DNA of 64,000 bases from Paracoccus zeaxanthinifaciens ATCC 21588 (GCF_000420145.1 NZ_ATUJ01000002.1:62001-126000); one strand, 5' to 3'; shown: positions 9,693-18,684, numbered from the stretch's first letter. Made by a program: numbers and translations. The notes: a model not told the origin generated them from the letters alone.

Positions 9693-9750
9693 TTCCCGTG
9701 TGTATTGTGGGTATTGCGGACCCGAGGACGCCATTGCCCCCGTTGATCCC

Positions 9751-9779
9751 AGCATCCGGCGGCATCCGCCCCCGGTCAA
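9751..9779 (-). promoter_or_regulatory. Possible promoter for the nrtA-nasA operon
   Basis: TTGACC (9779-9774) and GATGCT (9756-9751), 17 bases apart on the minus strand, could be -35 and -10 boxes. Transcription would then start near 9744, leaving both ANTAR hairpins inside the leader. The -10 match is weak and no sigma-54 type -24/-12 pair was recognised. Confidence 0.3.
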
Positions 9780-9844
9780 GCGCAAGCGCCGCGATGCAGC
9801 ACGATTTTCCGCGGGCGGGCCGCGATCTGCCCGCAAAACGGGCG

Positions 9845-11017
9845 TCAATCGGCGTAAGGGTCGAAAATCTGACCATCGAGGAAGGCATCGGGTTGCAGGA
9901 CGACCTCGCCCTCGACCGCGGGAACCTGCGTCGGGTGGTGCAGCGCGCCCTCGACCTTCTCGTTCGCGCCGGGCATGTCGGCGCCGATTCCCGCCAGCTG
10001 GCTGCGATAGATGTCGGGCCGGAAGACCTGCGCCGCACGCTCCATCGCGGCGGCGCGGTCGCCACCCGTGCGCGCGGCAAGCCGCGATGCGATCCATTTC
10101 GCCTGGCTGGGCCAGGGAAAGCCGGTGGCGCCCGCGTGGAATTCGACAAAGCGATCGACCTGCCGTTCCTCGCCCCTGCCCGACACGACCAGGCGACCCG
10201 CAAGCGCGCGGTCGATCATCTCCGGGGGCAGGTCCAGCCATGCGGGGCGCGACAGGATCTCGGAGGCGGCGGTCCGCGCGGCGGGGTCCGCCAGCCAGCG
10301 CGAGGCACGCCAGACCGCCCGCATCAGGCGGCCCAGAAGATGCGGCTCGGTCTCGGCCCATTCGGTGCGCACGGCCAGCACCTTCTCGGGGGCGAAGGAC
10401 CAGATCGCCTTGCCCGGCAGCAGCAGCGCCCCGTATCCGGCCTCGACCGAGACCGAGCCCCAGGGCTCGCCCACGCAGAAGGCGTCGATTTCGGACGCGG
10501 CAAGGGCATCGGCCATCAGCGGCGGCGGCACGGTGCGGATGGTGACGGGGATGTCGGCCAAGGGCGTGGCCGCGAACCAGCGGTGCAGCAGTTCCACATG
10601 CATGGAGAAGGGGAACGGCGCTCCGATTGTCAGCCCGTCGGGCGCGATCCGCGCAAGGGCCGCGCCCGCCGCGAAGGGATCGCGGAAATCGAACGGGTGG
10701 CCGATATCGCGCAGCGCCTGTTCCAGGCGGCGGCTGACGCCGATCACGTCGCCGTTCATCGACAGCACCATCACCGCCGACAGCGCGGTCGAGACGCCCC
10801 CCATCCCAAGCGCCATCGCGACCGGCACGGGCGACAGCAGATGCGCCGCATCGACCCGCCCGAAGGCCAGCATGTCGCGGACCGAGGACCAGGACGGCGC
10901 GGCGATCAGGTCCAGCTCCAGCCCCTCGTTGCGGGCAAAGCCCATTTCCTGCGCGACGATCAGCGGCGCCGCATCGACCAGCGGCATGTAGGCGACGGGA
11001 AGGCGCAGCATCCTCAT
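9845..11017 (-). CDS. nasS: NasS-type nitrate/nitrite sensor
   Basis: Cytoplasmic relative of NrtA that senses nitrate and, in Paracoccus and Azotobacter, sequesters NasT when nitrate is absent. The 390-residue protein (start MRMLRLPVAY at 11017) has the NrtA/CmpA fold landmarks, including DAFCVGEPWGS near residue 185, SMHVELLHRWFA and FRPDIYRSQLAG. It lacks a signal peptide, which separates it from the transporter protein NrtA. Its start overlaps the nasT stop as ATGA. The reading frame stays open far upstream on this strand, but only the part after 11017 resembles a protein family. Confidence 0.88.
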   Translation of the reverse strand: MRMLRLPVAYMPLVDAAPLIVAQEMGFARNEGLELDLIAAPSWSSVRDMLAFGRVDAAHLLSPVPVAMALGMGGVSTALSAVMVLSMNGDVIGVSRRLEQALRDIGHPFDFRDPFAAGAALARIAPDGLTIGAPFPFSMHVELLHRWFAATPLADIPVTIRTVPPPLMADALAASEIDAFCVGEPWGSVSVEAGYGALLLPGKAIWSFAPEKVLAVRTEWAETEPHLLGRLMRAVWRASRWLADPAARTAASEILSRPAWLDLPPEMIDRALAGRLVVSGRGEERQVDRFVEFHAGATGFPWPSQAKWIASRLAARTGGDRAAAMERAAQVFRPDIYRSQLAGIGADMPGANEKVEGALHHPTQVPAVEGEVVLQPDAFLDGQIFDPYAD

Positions 11018-11598
11018 GACAGCAGCTCCGATGCGGTCACCAGCGCCTGGGCGACCTCGACGATCTTGCGGCCCTGGTCCATCGCGGTGCGGCGCAGCAG
11101 GGCATAGGCCGCGTCCTCGTCGATGCGGCGGGATTTCATCAGCAGGCCCTTGGCGCGGTCGATGACCTTGCGTTCCTCCAACGCGCGGCGGGTCTCGGCC
11201 AGTTCGGACCGCATCTGGCGCATCATCTGGAAGCGCGCGATGGCGGTGTCCATCACCGGCTTCAGCCGTTCGGGCAGCAGGCCGTCCACGACATAGGCGC
11301 TGACGCCCGCCTCGACCGCGGCGCGGGCAAGGCCGCCAGCCGCGCCCGACACGAACATCGCGACCGGCCGGTCCAGCGGCCCCGAGGCCAGCGTCAGTTC
11401 CTCGAGCATGTCGCGGGTGGGGTTGTCGATGTCGATCAGCACGATGTCGGGCTGGCAGGCCGCGATCTTGCGGGCAAGGCCCGTCGCCTGTCCGATCACG
11501 TGCACCTCGTGGTCGCCCGCGTCGCGCAGGGCGTCCATGATGGCGATGGCGCGGTCGCGGTCTTCCTCGACCACGACGATGGAAAGCGGCTGGCTCAT
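11014..11598 (-). CDS. nasT: NasT-type ANTAR response regulator, antiterminator
   Basis: RNA-binding antiterminator of the nitrate assimilation operon, 194 residues. An N-terminal receiver-like domain (LSIVVVEEDRDRA, then DIVLIDIDNPTRDMLEE) is followed by a helical linker and a C-terminal ANTAR domain from about residue 130 (ERKVIDRAKGLLMKSRRIDE, then AYALLRRTAMDQGRKI). The receiver keeps the acidic DxDN pocket. I chose ATG 11598 (MSQPLS) over an in-frame ATG nine codons earlier because the upstream codons are poor. The gene overlaps nasS, and its RNA target is visible at 9659-9692. Confidence 0.92.
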   Translation of the reverse strand: MSQPLSIVVVEEDRDRAIAIMDALRDAGDHEVHVIGQATGLARKIAACQPDIVLIDIDNPTRDMLEELTLASGPLDRPVAMFVSGAAGGLARAAVEAGVSAYVVDGLLPERLKPVMDTAIARFQMMRQMRSELAETRRALEERKVIDRAKGLLMKSRRIDEDAAYALLRRTAMDQGRKIVEVAQALVTASELLS

Positions 11599-11713
11599 GC
11601 TGCATGAATGGTGCAGGCGCGGCACGGGGCAAAGCGATAAGGCGCGGCGGCGGGCGGGTCGTCACGCGATTGCCCACGAAACAGGCAGACGCCACAAGGG
11701 GGGAACAGACCGG

Positions 11714-12595
11714 ATGTTCGGATTCCGCGATATCGACATCATCCGCGCCATCGTGCGTCATGGCGGCTTTCGCGCGGCATCGGACGCGACGGGGCTGGCG
11801 CAATCCGCGATCTCTCGTCGCGTGCGTCATCTGGAAAGCCGGATGCGCATCACCATCTTCGAGCGCGACGGGCGCGGCGTGCGGCTGACCGCCCCCGGCC
11901 GCCGCCTGGTCGAAGAGGCCGAGATCCTGATCGCCCAACGCGACCGCATCCTGGAGGAACTGACCCAGGGCGACATGGCGGGCGTCGTCCGGCTGGGCGT
12001 GGCCGAGACGATGACCCACACCATCCTGCCCCGCCTGCTGACCGACCTGCGCACGCGCCACCCCCTGCTGCGGTTCGAGATCTCGGTCGATACGTCCGAA
12101 CAGATGGCGCAGATGCTGACCGAGGATCAGCTGGACGTGGCCATCCTGCTGCGCGACCAGGCACCCCGCGGCGCGCATCTGGCTGCCCTGCCCCCCGTCA
12201 GCCTGGGCTGGTTCGCGGCGCCCGCGCATTTCGCCCTGCCCCGCCCGGCGGGCATCGACGATCTGGCTGCGAACCCCATCGTGTCCTTTCCGAAATCCAC
12301 CCTGCCCCACCGGCGGGTTCTGGACCTGCTGTCTCCGGGGCGCAGGCAGGCGGTGGCGGTCCACGGATCGGCCTCGCTGGCGACGGTGCTGCACCTTGTC
12401 GGGCAGGGCTTCGGCATCGGCACGATCCCGCATGACATCGTCCGCGCCTGGCCCCATGTCGGCATCGAGGAGATCCCGACGCGCGAAGACGCCCGCCTGC
12501 CCGACCTGGATTTCGCCATCTGCTTCATGCCCGAACGGAACGAGGATATCGGCCGCGAGGTGACCCGCGCCGCGCTGGATGCCGCCGCCGACTGA
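11714..12595 (+). CDS. LysR-family transcriptional regulator
   Basis: DNA-binding regulator of 293 residues. It begins with a LysR helix-turn-helix (FRDIDIIRAIVRHGGFRAASDATG, then AQSAISRRVRHLESRM). The effector-binding domain from about residue 90 starts VVRLGVAETM. A GGGGG run (11699-11703) precedes the ATG at 11714; upstream codons in this frame are antisense to nasT and were left out. It is divergent from nasTS and codirectional with the DUF1445/TRAP genes. A 21-bp palindrome sits at its stop codon, in front of those genes, so control of the TRAP operon is the likeliest role. Control of nas genes cannot be excluded. Confidence 0.88.
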   Translation: MFGFRDIDIIRAIVRHGGFRAASDATGLAQSAISRRVRHLESRMRITIFERDGRGVRLTAPGRRLVEEAEILIAQRDRILEELTQGDMAGVVRLGVAETMTHTILPRLLTDLRTRHPLLRFEISVDTSEQMAQMLTEDQLDVAILLRDQAPRGAHLAALPPVSLGWFAAPAHFALPRPAGIDDLAANPIVSFPKSTLPHRRVLDLLSPGRRQAVAVHGSASLATVLHLVGQGFGIGTIPHDIVRAWPHVGIEEIPTREDARLPDLDFAICFMPERNEDIGREVTRAALDAAAD

Positions 12596-12612
12596 TCGCA
12601 CTGTGCGATCAG
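12592..12612. promoter_or_regulatory. Perfect 10-bp inverted repeat, candidate LysR box
   Basis: Arms CTGATCGCAC and GTGCGATCAG flank a single T. The inner part fits the LysR-type T-N11-A pattern. It covers the stop codon of the LysR gene and lies about 80 bases before the DUF1445 start. It is therefore either the operator for the downstream operon or a weak transcript hairpin; no T-run follows, which favours an operator. Confidence 0.5.
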
Positions 12613-12688
12613 TAATGGGCATGAATGAACTATTGATAAGATATGACGATCTGCTGAATCCTGTTCGGAACCCAGCAGGAGAACCGCA

Positions 12689-13504
12689 ATGACCATCGCC
12701 GCCCCCATTCTGCACGATCCGCGAATGCTTCGGGCGCAGATCCGCGGGGGCGGCTTCGACGGTCCCACGGCGGGGCATGGCGGCGATGCGCTGCAGGCGA
12801 ACCTCGTGATCCTGCGCGGCAGCGATGCCGCCGATTTCCTGCGCTTCTGCCAGTCGAACCCGCGCCCCTGCCCGCTGCTGGCCGTGGGCGAACCGGGCGA
12901 TCCCGCGCTGCCGACGCTTGGGGACGGGATCGATCTGCGCCACGACCTGCCGCGATACCGCATCTGGCGCGACGGCGAACTGGAGGCCGAGCCGACCGAC
13001 ATCGCCGATCTGTGGCAGGACAACATGGTGTCCTTTGCGCTTGGCTGTTCCTTCAGCTTCGAGGATGCGCTGACCCGCGCGGGCATTCCCGTCCGCCACC
13101 AGGATGCGGGCCGCAACGTGCCGATGTATCGCACCAACCTGCCGACGCGCCCCGCCGGACGCTTCGGCGGTCCGGTCGTCGTCAGCATGCGCGCCATGCC
13201 CGCCGCCGACGCGATCGAGGCCGTGCAGATCTGCGCGCGGATGCCGCTGGCGCATGGCGCGCCGATCCATCTGGGCGATCCGTCGCGCATCGGGATCGCG
13301 GATATCCACGCGCCCGATTATGGCGACGCGCCCGATATCCGCGACGGCGACATCCCGGTCTTCTGGGCCTGCGGCGTCACCCCGCAGGCCGCCATCGCCA
13401 GCGCCCGCCCCGCGCTGGCGATCACGCACGCCCCCGGCCACATGCTGGTCACCGACATTCCGGCAGACCGCGCAGAGATGCGGCTGACCGGCGTCTACCT
13501 ATAA
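12689..13504 (+). CDS. DUF1445 putative hydro-lyase (D-glutamate cyclase-like family)
   Basis: 271 residues, a good match in length and pattern to the DUF1445/YcsI family. Landmarks are ACSFSFEDAL-like text (here LGCSFSFEDALTRAGI near residue 120), RNVPMYRTN and the C-terminal VFWACGVTPQAA ... THAPGHMLVTD block. Members are called putative hydro-lyases, and the related mammalian domain cyclises D-glutamate to 5-oxo-D-proline; the substrate of this one is not known. An AGCAGGAGAA ribosome binding site precedes the ATG. It is the first gene of a set with a TRAP transporter and a DUF2848 protein, so it probably acts on the imported acid. Confidence 0.85.
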   Translation: MTIAAPILHDPRMLRAQIRGGGFDGPTAGHGGDALQANLVILRGSDAADFLRFCQSNPRPCPLLAVGEPGDPALPTLGDGIDLRHDLPRYRIWRDGELEAEPTDIADLWQDNMVSFALGCSFSFEDALTRAGIPVRHQDAGRNVPMYRTNLPTRPAGRFGGPVVVSMRAMPAADAIEAVQICARMPLAHGAPIHLGDPSRIGIADIHAPDYGDAPDIRDGDIPVFWACGVTPQAAIASARPALAITHAPGHMLVTDIPADRAEMRLTGVYL

Positions 13505-13524
13505 GAACCAACAGGAGAGATGAC

Positions 13525-14559
13525 ATGAAACGCACCACGCTTGCCCTTCTGGCCAGCACCGCCCTGATGGCGACCCCGACCCTGGCCGAGGAACTGGCCA
13601 TCGTCGGCAGCTGGTCGAACCTGCCGCTGTACCAGGACTTCGAGACCCCCTTCTGGACCGAGAAGCTGCCCGAGTTGACCGACGGCGAATTCACCGCGCA
13701 GCTGACCAGCTTCGACCAGATGGGCATTGCCGGATCCGATGTCTACCGGATGCTGGGCGACGGCGTCTTCGACGTGGGCGCGACGGTGGCCGATTACACC
13801 GTGGGCGACGCGCCCGAGCTGGAAGGTCTGGACGTGCCGCTGGTCGCGACCACCCCCGCCCAGGCGCAGGCCATGGTCGAGGCCGCCCGTCCGATGGTCG
13901 ACGACATCATGCGCGACCGCTTCGGCGCCGAGGTACTGGGCATCGCGCCCTATCCGCCGCAGGTCGTCTTCTGCAAGGGCGAGGTCGCCTCGCTTGCCGA
14001 TCTGGAGGGCAAGAAGGTGCGCGGCTCGGGCCGCATGACGACGAAATTCCTCGAGGCGCTCGGGGCCGAGGGCATCAACATCGCCTTCTCGGAGGTGCCG
14101 GGGTCGCTGGAGCGCGGCGTGATCGATTGCGCGGTGACCGGCGCGGGCTCGGGCTATTCCGCGGGCTGGTGGGAAGTGTCCGACACGCTGATGACCATTC
14201 CGCTTGGCGGCTGGGACGCGGTCGTGATCGCGATGAATGCCGACCGCTTCGACGGTTTCAGCGAAGACCAGCGGGCGACCCTGAAATCCGCCGTGGCCGA
14301 AGGGCTGGAGGCCCCCGCATGGGCCGCAGCCGAGGGCGGTCTGGACAATGACATCGCCTGCCTGACGGGCACCGGCGACTGCGCCTCGGGCGAGGCGGCC
14401 TCGATGACCCTGGTCGAACCGAGCGAGGCCGATGTCGAAACCGCGCGCGAGATCCTGACCTCGGAAGTCCTGCCCGACTGGGCGGAACGCGCGGGCGGGG
14501 ACTGGGCCACGCGCTGGAACGAGACCGTCGGCCAGGCCGTCGGCGTGACGATCCAGTAA
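13525..14559 (+). CDS. TRAP transporter solute-binding protein, DctP type
   Basis: Periplasmic binding protein that delivers a carboxylate- or sulfonate-like solute to the TRAP membrane subunits. It is 344 residues with a clear signal peptide (MKRTTLALLASTALMATPTLAEE). Family blocks include VFCKGEVASLADLEGKKVRG near residue 150 and the substrate-arginine region KVRGSGRMTTK. AGGAGA (13513-13518) lies 6 bases before the chosen ATG at 13525. The ligand cannot be told from sequence; the DUF1445 and DUF2848 neighbours suggest an organic acid. Confidence 0.9.
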   Translation: MKRTTLALLASTALMATPTLAEELAIVGSWSNLPLYQDFETPFWTEKLPELTDGEFTAQLTSFDQMGIAGSDVYRMLGDGVFDVGATVADYTVGDAPELEGLDVPLVATTPAQAQAMVEAARPMVDDIMRDRFGAEVLGIAPYPPQVVFCKGEVASLADLEGKKVRGSGRMTTKFLEALGAEGINIAFSEVPGSLERGVIDCAVTGAGSGYSAGWWEVSDTLMTIPLGGWDAVVIAMNADRFDGFSEDQRATLKSAVAEGLEAPAWAAAEGGLDNDIACLTGTGDCASGEAASMTLVEPSEADVETAREILTSEVLPDWAERAGGDWATRWNETVGQAVGVTIQ

Positions 14560-14574
14560 GCCGGGACAACCGCC

Positions 14575-15120
14575 ATGACAGATGCATTGCACGGCGCGCT
14601 TCGGCGCGCCAACCGTATCGTCGCGCTGATCCTCGGGGTCGCGCTGCTGCTGACCGTCGCCTTCATCCTGACAGACGTGATCCTGCGCAAATTCGGCTGG
14701 GGATCGCTTGGCGGCTCGGACGAGGTGTCGGGCTATGTCATGGCGGCCGTCGCAAGCTGGGGCCTGGCCTGCGCGCTGTTGGACCGCGCGCATGTCCGCA
14801 TCGACGTGCTGCGCCAGAAGCTGGCGCAGCCATCGCAGGCGGCGATGGACATCTTCGCCATGATCGTCACCAACGGCGTCGTGCTGCTGATCGCGTGGCA
14901 TTGCTGGCCGGTGCTGCAAAAGACGCTGGAACGCGGATCGCGGGCCAACACCCCGCTGGAAACGCCCTTGTGGATCCCGCAGGGCATCTGGTTCTCGGGC
15001 TGGATGTGGTTCGTGCTGTCGGCGACGCTGCTGTCGCTGATCGGCATCGCGCATCTTGCCAAGGGCCGCCGCGCTGAATTCGACGCCGCCATCGGCATGG
15101 GATCGGAGCTGCAGGAATGA
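14575..15120 (+). CDS. TRAP transporter small permease, DctQ type
   Basis: 181 residues with four hydrophobic segments (first IVALILGVALLLTVAFILTDV near residue 15, last FVLSATLLSLIGIAHLA near 140). The DctQ signature region LRKFGWGSLGGSDEVSGYVMA follows the first span. It lies 15 bases after the binding-protein gene and overlaps the large permease start as ATGA. Confidence 0.9.
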   Translation: MTDALHGALRRANRIVALILGVALLLTVAFILTDVILRKFGWGSLGGSDEVSGYVMAAVASWGLACALLDRAHVRIDVLRQKLAQPSQAAMDIFAMIVTNGVVLLIAWHCWPVLQKTLERGSRANTPLETPLWIPQGIWFSGWMWFVLSATLLSLIGIAHLAKGRRAEFDAAIGMGSELQE

Positions 15121-16400
15121 TCTGGACCGTCGCGATTTCCCTTCTGGGCCTGATGGCCCTGTCGATCCCCGTCGGCATCGTCCTGTTCATCCTGGGCATC
15201 GGCGTGGGCGAGTTCTATTCCGCCTTCCCGCTGCTGCGCGGGCTGGGACAGGTGATCTGGTCGGCCTCGAATTCCTCGACCCTGATCGCCATTCCGCTGT
15301 TCGTCCTGCTGGGCGAGATCCTGGTGCGCGGCGGCGTCGCCGAACGCACCTATGCGGCACTGGACAAGTGGCTGTCCTGGCTGCCGGGCGGGCTGGTCCA
15401 TGCCAATATCGCGACCGCGACGATGTTCTCGGCCACGTCGGGATCGTCGGTGGCGACCGCCGCGACCGTGGCCACCGTCGCCATGCCGCAGGCCGAGAAG
15501 CTGAACTACGATCCGCGCCTGTTTTCCGGCGCGATCGCGGCGGGTGGGACGCTCGGCATCCTGATCCCGCCCTCGATCAACCTGATCGTCTATGGCTTCC
15601 TGACGGAAACCTCGATCCCACGCCTGTTCTCGGCGGGGCTGATCCCGGGGCTGCTGATGGCGCTGGCCTTCATCGCCGTCACCGCCGCGATCTGCCTTGC
15701 GCGCCCGCATCTGGGCGGGCCGTCGCGCAGCTTCGGCTGGGCCGAACGCGCGAACAGCCTGATCCAGCTGGTGCCGATCATCCTGCTGTTCGCGGTGGTC
15801 ATCGGCTCGATCTATGCAGGCTGGGCCACGCCCACCGAAAGCGCCGCGATCGGGGTCGTCATGGCCGGGCTGATCGCGATCTTCCTGGGCGACGGGCTGG
15901 GTCCACGCGCAATGGCGCAGGCGCTGCACGGCACGATCCGCATTTCCGCGATGATCATGCTGGTGGTGGCGGGCGCGTCCTTCCTGAACTTCGCCATGAC
16001 CTCGGCGGGGCTGGGACGGCAGCTGACCGAGATGATCGAGGGGTCGGGCCTGTCGCCCTTCGGCACGCTGCTGCTGGTCATCGCGCTGTACCTGGTGCTG
16101 GGCTTCTTCATCGAGACGCTGTCGCTGATGGTCGCGACCATTCCCATCGTCGTGCCGATCATGGCGGGGCTGGGCTATGACAAGGTCTGGTTCGGCGTCC
16201 TGATGATCGTCCTGATCGAGATGGCGCTGATCACCCCGCCCGTCGGCCTGAACCTGTTCGTGGTGCAGGGCGCGCGAAAAAGCGGCTCGATCAACGATGT
16301 CATCATGGGTGCGATCCCCTATGTGCTGGTCATGATCTGCATGATCGCGGCGCTGATCGCCCTGCCGGGGCTGGCCCTTTGGCTGCCCTCGATTCTGTAG
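15117..16400 (+). CDS. TRAP transporter large permease, DctM type
   Basis: 427 residues with about 11-12 membrane segments. DctM features include PLFVLLGEIL, SGSSVATAATVATVAMPQ, GTLGILIPPSINLIVYGF near residue 145 and the C-terminal ITPPVGLNLFVVQG. Together with DctP and DctQ it forms a Na+-driven importer in the inner membrane. It starts in the last codons of dctQ (ATGA) and ends 15 bases before the DUF2848 gene. Confidence 0.93.
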   Translation: MIWTVAISLLGLMALSIPVGIVLFILGIGVGEFYSAFPLLRGLGQVIWSASNSSTLIAIPLFVLLGEILVRGGVAERTYAALDKWLSWLPGGLVHANIATATMFSATSGSSVATAATVATVAMPQAEKLNYDPRLFSGAIAAGGTLGILIPPSINLIVYGFLTETSIPRLFSAGLIPGLLMALAFIAVTAAICLARPHLGGPSRSFGWAERANSLIQLVPIILLFAVVIGSIYAGWATPTESAAIGVVMAGLIAIFLGDGLGPRAMAQALHGTIRISAMIMLVVAGASFLNFAMTSAGLGRQLTEMIEGSGLSPFGTLLLVIALYLVLGFFIETLSLMVATIPIVVPIMAGLGYDKVWFGVLMIVLIEMALITPPVGLNLFVVQGARKSGSINDVIMGAIPYVLVMICMIAALIALPGLALWLPSIL

Positions 16401-16415
16401 CAAAGGACTGACTTC

Positions 16416-17084
16416 ATGCAATTCACCGTCGACGGAACGGCGCTGGACCTGACGCCCGCGAACCTGATCATCGCGGGCTGGACGGGCCGCAACCAGGACG
16501 CCATCCAGCACCATATCGACGAGCTGGCCGAACTGGGGGTCAAGCCGCCCTCGGCCACGCCGCTGTTCTATCGCGTGTCCGCATCGCTGCTGACCACCGC
16601 CGATGAAATCCAGGCCGTCGGCCCGGCATCCTCGGGCGAGGTCGAGCCGATGATCGTGCAGGACGGCGCCCGCCGCTGGCTGGGGCTGGGGTCGGACCAT
16701 ACCGACCGCGCGCTCGAGGCGCATTCGGTCGCCATGTCGAAGCAGGTCTGCGCCAAGCCCTGCGCGGCCCAGCTGTGGGACTGGGACGGGATCGCCGACC
16801 GGCTCGAGGATCTTGTGCTGGAAAGCTGGATCCACGAGGGCGGCGACTGGGTCGAATACCAGAAGGGCACGGCGGCCTCGATCCGGCCGCTGGCCGACCT
16901 GATCGACGGCGCGGGGTTCGACGACCTGGCCAAGGACGGCCCCGTCGCGATGATGTGCGGCACCTTCGGCGCGATCGGCGGCGTGCGTCCGGCGGGCCAA
17001 TTCCGGATGCGCATGACCGACCCCGCGACGGGTCGCAGCATCACGCATGAATACGCCACGACCACCCTGCCCGACATCGCCTGA
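16416..17084 (+). CDS. DUF2848 family protein
   Basis: 222 residues matching the DUF2848 family, which I recall as distantly like fumarylacetoacetate hydrolase. Seen blocks are IIAGWTGRNQDAIQHHIDEL near residue 17, GLGSDHTDRALEAHSVAMSKQ near 90 and MMCGTFGAIGGVRPAGQFRM near the C-terminus. His, Asp and Glu in the GSDHTDR...E block could form a metal site, as in the fumarylacetoacetate hydrolase fold (inference). No signal peptide, so cytoplasmic. It is the last gene of the DUF1445-TRAP-DUF2848 run and probably acts with DUF1445 on the imported compound. Confidence 0.8.
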   Translation: MQFTVDGTALDLTPANLIIAGWTGRNQDAIQHHIDELAELGVKPPSATPLFYRVSASLLTTADEIQAVGPASSGEVEPMIVQDGARRWLGLGSDHTDRALEAHSVAMSKQVCAKPCAAQLWDWDGIADRLEDLVLESWIHEGGDWVEYQKGTAASIRPLADLIDGAGFDDLAKDGPVAMMCGTFGAIGGVRPAGQFRMRMTDPATGRSITHEYATTTLPDIA

Positions 17085-17097
17085 GCCGGAGGTCAAA

Positions 17098-17129
17098 CTG
17101 GCACTATCGAACCGCCCCTCTGGCCCTAA
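17098..17129 (+). promoter_or_regulatory. Direct repeat, candidate TauR site before the aldehyde dehydrogenase
   Basis: CTGGCACTAT (17098-17107) and CTGGCCCTAA (17120-17129) are direct repeats 22 bases apart start to start. A near-identical pair stands before the taurine aminotransferase gene (22729, 22752; 23 bases apart). MocR-type regulators bind direct repeats about two helical turns apart, and the half-site remembered for Rhodobacter TauR is CTGGACTTAA. A TATACC hexamer at 17151 could be the -10 box; the second repeat would then touch the -35 position, as for an activator. Confidence 0.6.
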
Positions 17130-17193
17130 CGCCGGGGGGCTTTCGCCATCTATACCGGACCCAGCCGAATGTTCCATGGCCGGAGAATCCTTA

Positions 17194-18684
17194 ATGACGA
17201 CGCAGAAACAGATCCAGACCGCACCGGACGAGGTCTTCGCGAATTACCGGCAGGTGAACCTGATCAACGGACAGCGCGTCCCCGCCAAGGCGGCGCTGGA
17301 CGTGCTGAACCCCGCCACGGGGCTGGTGCTGGGGCAGGCCGCCGCCAGCGACGCCGACGAGACCGCAGCCGCCGTCGCATCGGCCAAGGCCGCGCAGGTC
17401 GCATGGGCGCAGGTCCCCGCCCGCGAACGCGGCAAGCGCGTCGCCGCCGCAGCCCGCGCCGTGGCCCAGAACGCCGAGCTGATCGCCCAGGTCCTCGCGC
17501 GCGAGACCGGCAAGGCCATCCGCACCGAATGCCGGGGCGAGGTCGCCGTCGCCGCCGATATCATCGAGTTCTATGGCGGGCTGGGATCGGAACTGAAGGG
17601 CCAGACCGTCCCCTACAACCCGCGCATGCTGACCATGACCACGCGAGAGCCCCTTGGCGTCGTCGCGGCGATCGTGCCCTGGAACGTGCCGCTGGTCCTG
17701 TTCGCGCTGAAGGTCGGCCCCGCGCTGGTCGCGGGCAACTCGGTCGTGGTGAAATCCTCGGAAGAAGCCCCCTTCGCGACCTTCCTTCTGGCCGAGATCA
17801 TGATGGCCCACCTGCCCGCGGGCGTGCTGAACATCGTGAACGGCACCGGCGCGGTCTGCGGCAATGCCCTGACCGGCCATCCCGACATCGCCAAGATCAC
17901 CTTCACCGGATCCGAGGCCGTGGGCGAGGCGATCTACAAGGTCGGTGCGTCGCGGATCATCCCCGTCTCGCTCGAGCTGGGGGGCAAGTCGCCCATGATC
18001 ATCTGCGAGGATGCGGATCTGGACAAGGCCGTCGCGGGCGCGATCTCGGGGATGCGCTTCACCCGCCAGGGTCAGAGCTGCACCGCCGCCAGCCGCATCT
18101 ATGTCCATGACAGCCTGATGGACGGCTTCATGCAGCGCCTTGGCGAACAGCTGGACCGGCTGGTCATCGGCGACCCGCTGGACGAGGCCACCGATGTCGG
18201 CACCATCATCAACGCCCGCCAGACCGCGACCATCGCGGGCTATGTCGCACAGGCCGAGGCCACGCCCGGCGCGACCGTCACCCGCTATGGGCAGCTGCCC
18301 AAGGACGCGGCGCTGTCGCCCGACCTGTTCGTCCAGCCGACGATCCTGACGGGCCTTCCCGACGATCACCCCTGCATCATGGAAGAGATCTTCGGCCCGG
18401 TCGCCGTCGTCCAGGGCTGGAGCGATTACGACGAGGTCATCGACCGCGCCAACAGCACGCATTACGGCCTTGCCGCATCGGTCTGGACGCGCAGCCTGCA
18501 GGTCGCGCTGGACAGCACCTCGCGGCTGGATGCGGGCTATGTCCAGGTGAACCAGAACCTGACGATCCAGCCCAATGTCAGCTATGGCGGGTTCGGGCGG
18601 TCGGGCCTCGGCAAGGAAGCCTCGCTCGAGGCGATGCTGGAGCATTTCACGCGGTCCAAGACCATCGTCATGAACTTCGACTGA
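17194..18684 (+). CDS. NAD-dependent aldehyde dehydrogenase, probably sulfoacetaldehyde dehydrogenase (SafD-like)
   Basis: 496-residue aldehyde dehydrogenase with the family catalytic set: Asn in IVPWNVPL near residue 160, Glu in LELGGKSP near 262, and nucleophile Cys in RQGQSCTAAS near 296. I chose ATG 17194, which has CCGGAGAA 7 bases upstream; an earlier ATG at 17176 is less well placed. The stop overlaps the TauE/SafE exporter gene by one base. Beside taurine genes, and behind a TauR-like repeat, the best guess is oxidation of sulfoacetaldehyde to sulfoacetate, as in Neptuniibacter taurine-nitrogen assimilation. Enzyme class is firm; the substrate is inferred from context. Confidence 0.88.
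   Translation: MTTQKQIQTAPDEVFANYRQVNLINGQRVPAKAALDVLNPATGLVLGQAAASDADETAAAVASAKAAQVAWAQVPARERGKRVAAAARAVAQNAELIAQVLARETGKAIRTECRGEVAVAADIIEFYGGLGSELKGQTVPYNPRMLTMTTREPLGVVAAIVPWNVPLVLFALKVGPALVAGNSVVVKSSEEAPFATFLLAEIMMAHLPAGVLNIVNGTGAVCGNALTGHPDIAKITFTGSEAVGEAIYKVGASRIIPVSLELGGKSPMIICEDADLDKAVAGAISGMRFTRQGQSCTAASRIYVHDSLMDGFMQRLGEQLDRLVIGDPLDEATDVGTIINARQTATIAGYVAQAEATPGATVTRYGQLPKDAALSPDLFVQPTILTGLPDDHPCIMEEIFGPVAVVQGWSDYDEVIDRANSTHYGLAASVWTRSLQVALDSTSRLDAGYVQVNQNLTIQPNVSYGGFGRSGLGKEASLEAMLEHFTRSKTIVMNFD

Noticed and set aside
11018..13441. Extension of the nasS frame far upstream on the minus strand
   Set aside because: The frame is open across nasT, the LysR gene and DUF1445, but the translated text has no family resemblance and those genes are well supported; only the part after 11017 is real.
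17114..17140. GCCCC...GGGGC hairpin followed by TTT, as terminator of the DUF2848 operon
   Set aside because: The stem needs wobble pairs and the T-run is short. The left arm holds one of the CTGG direct repeats, so a regulatory reading explains the bases better; some termination is still possible.
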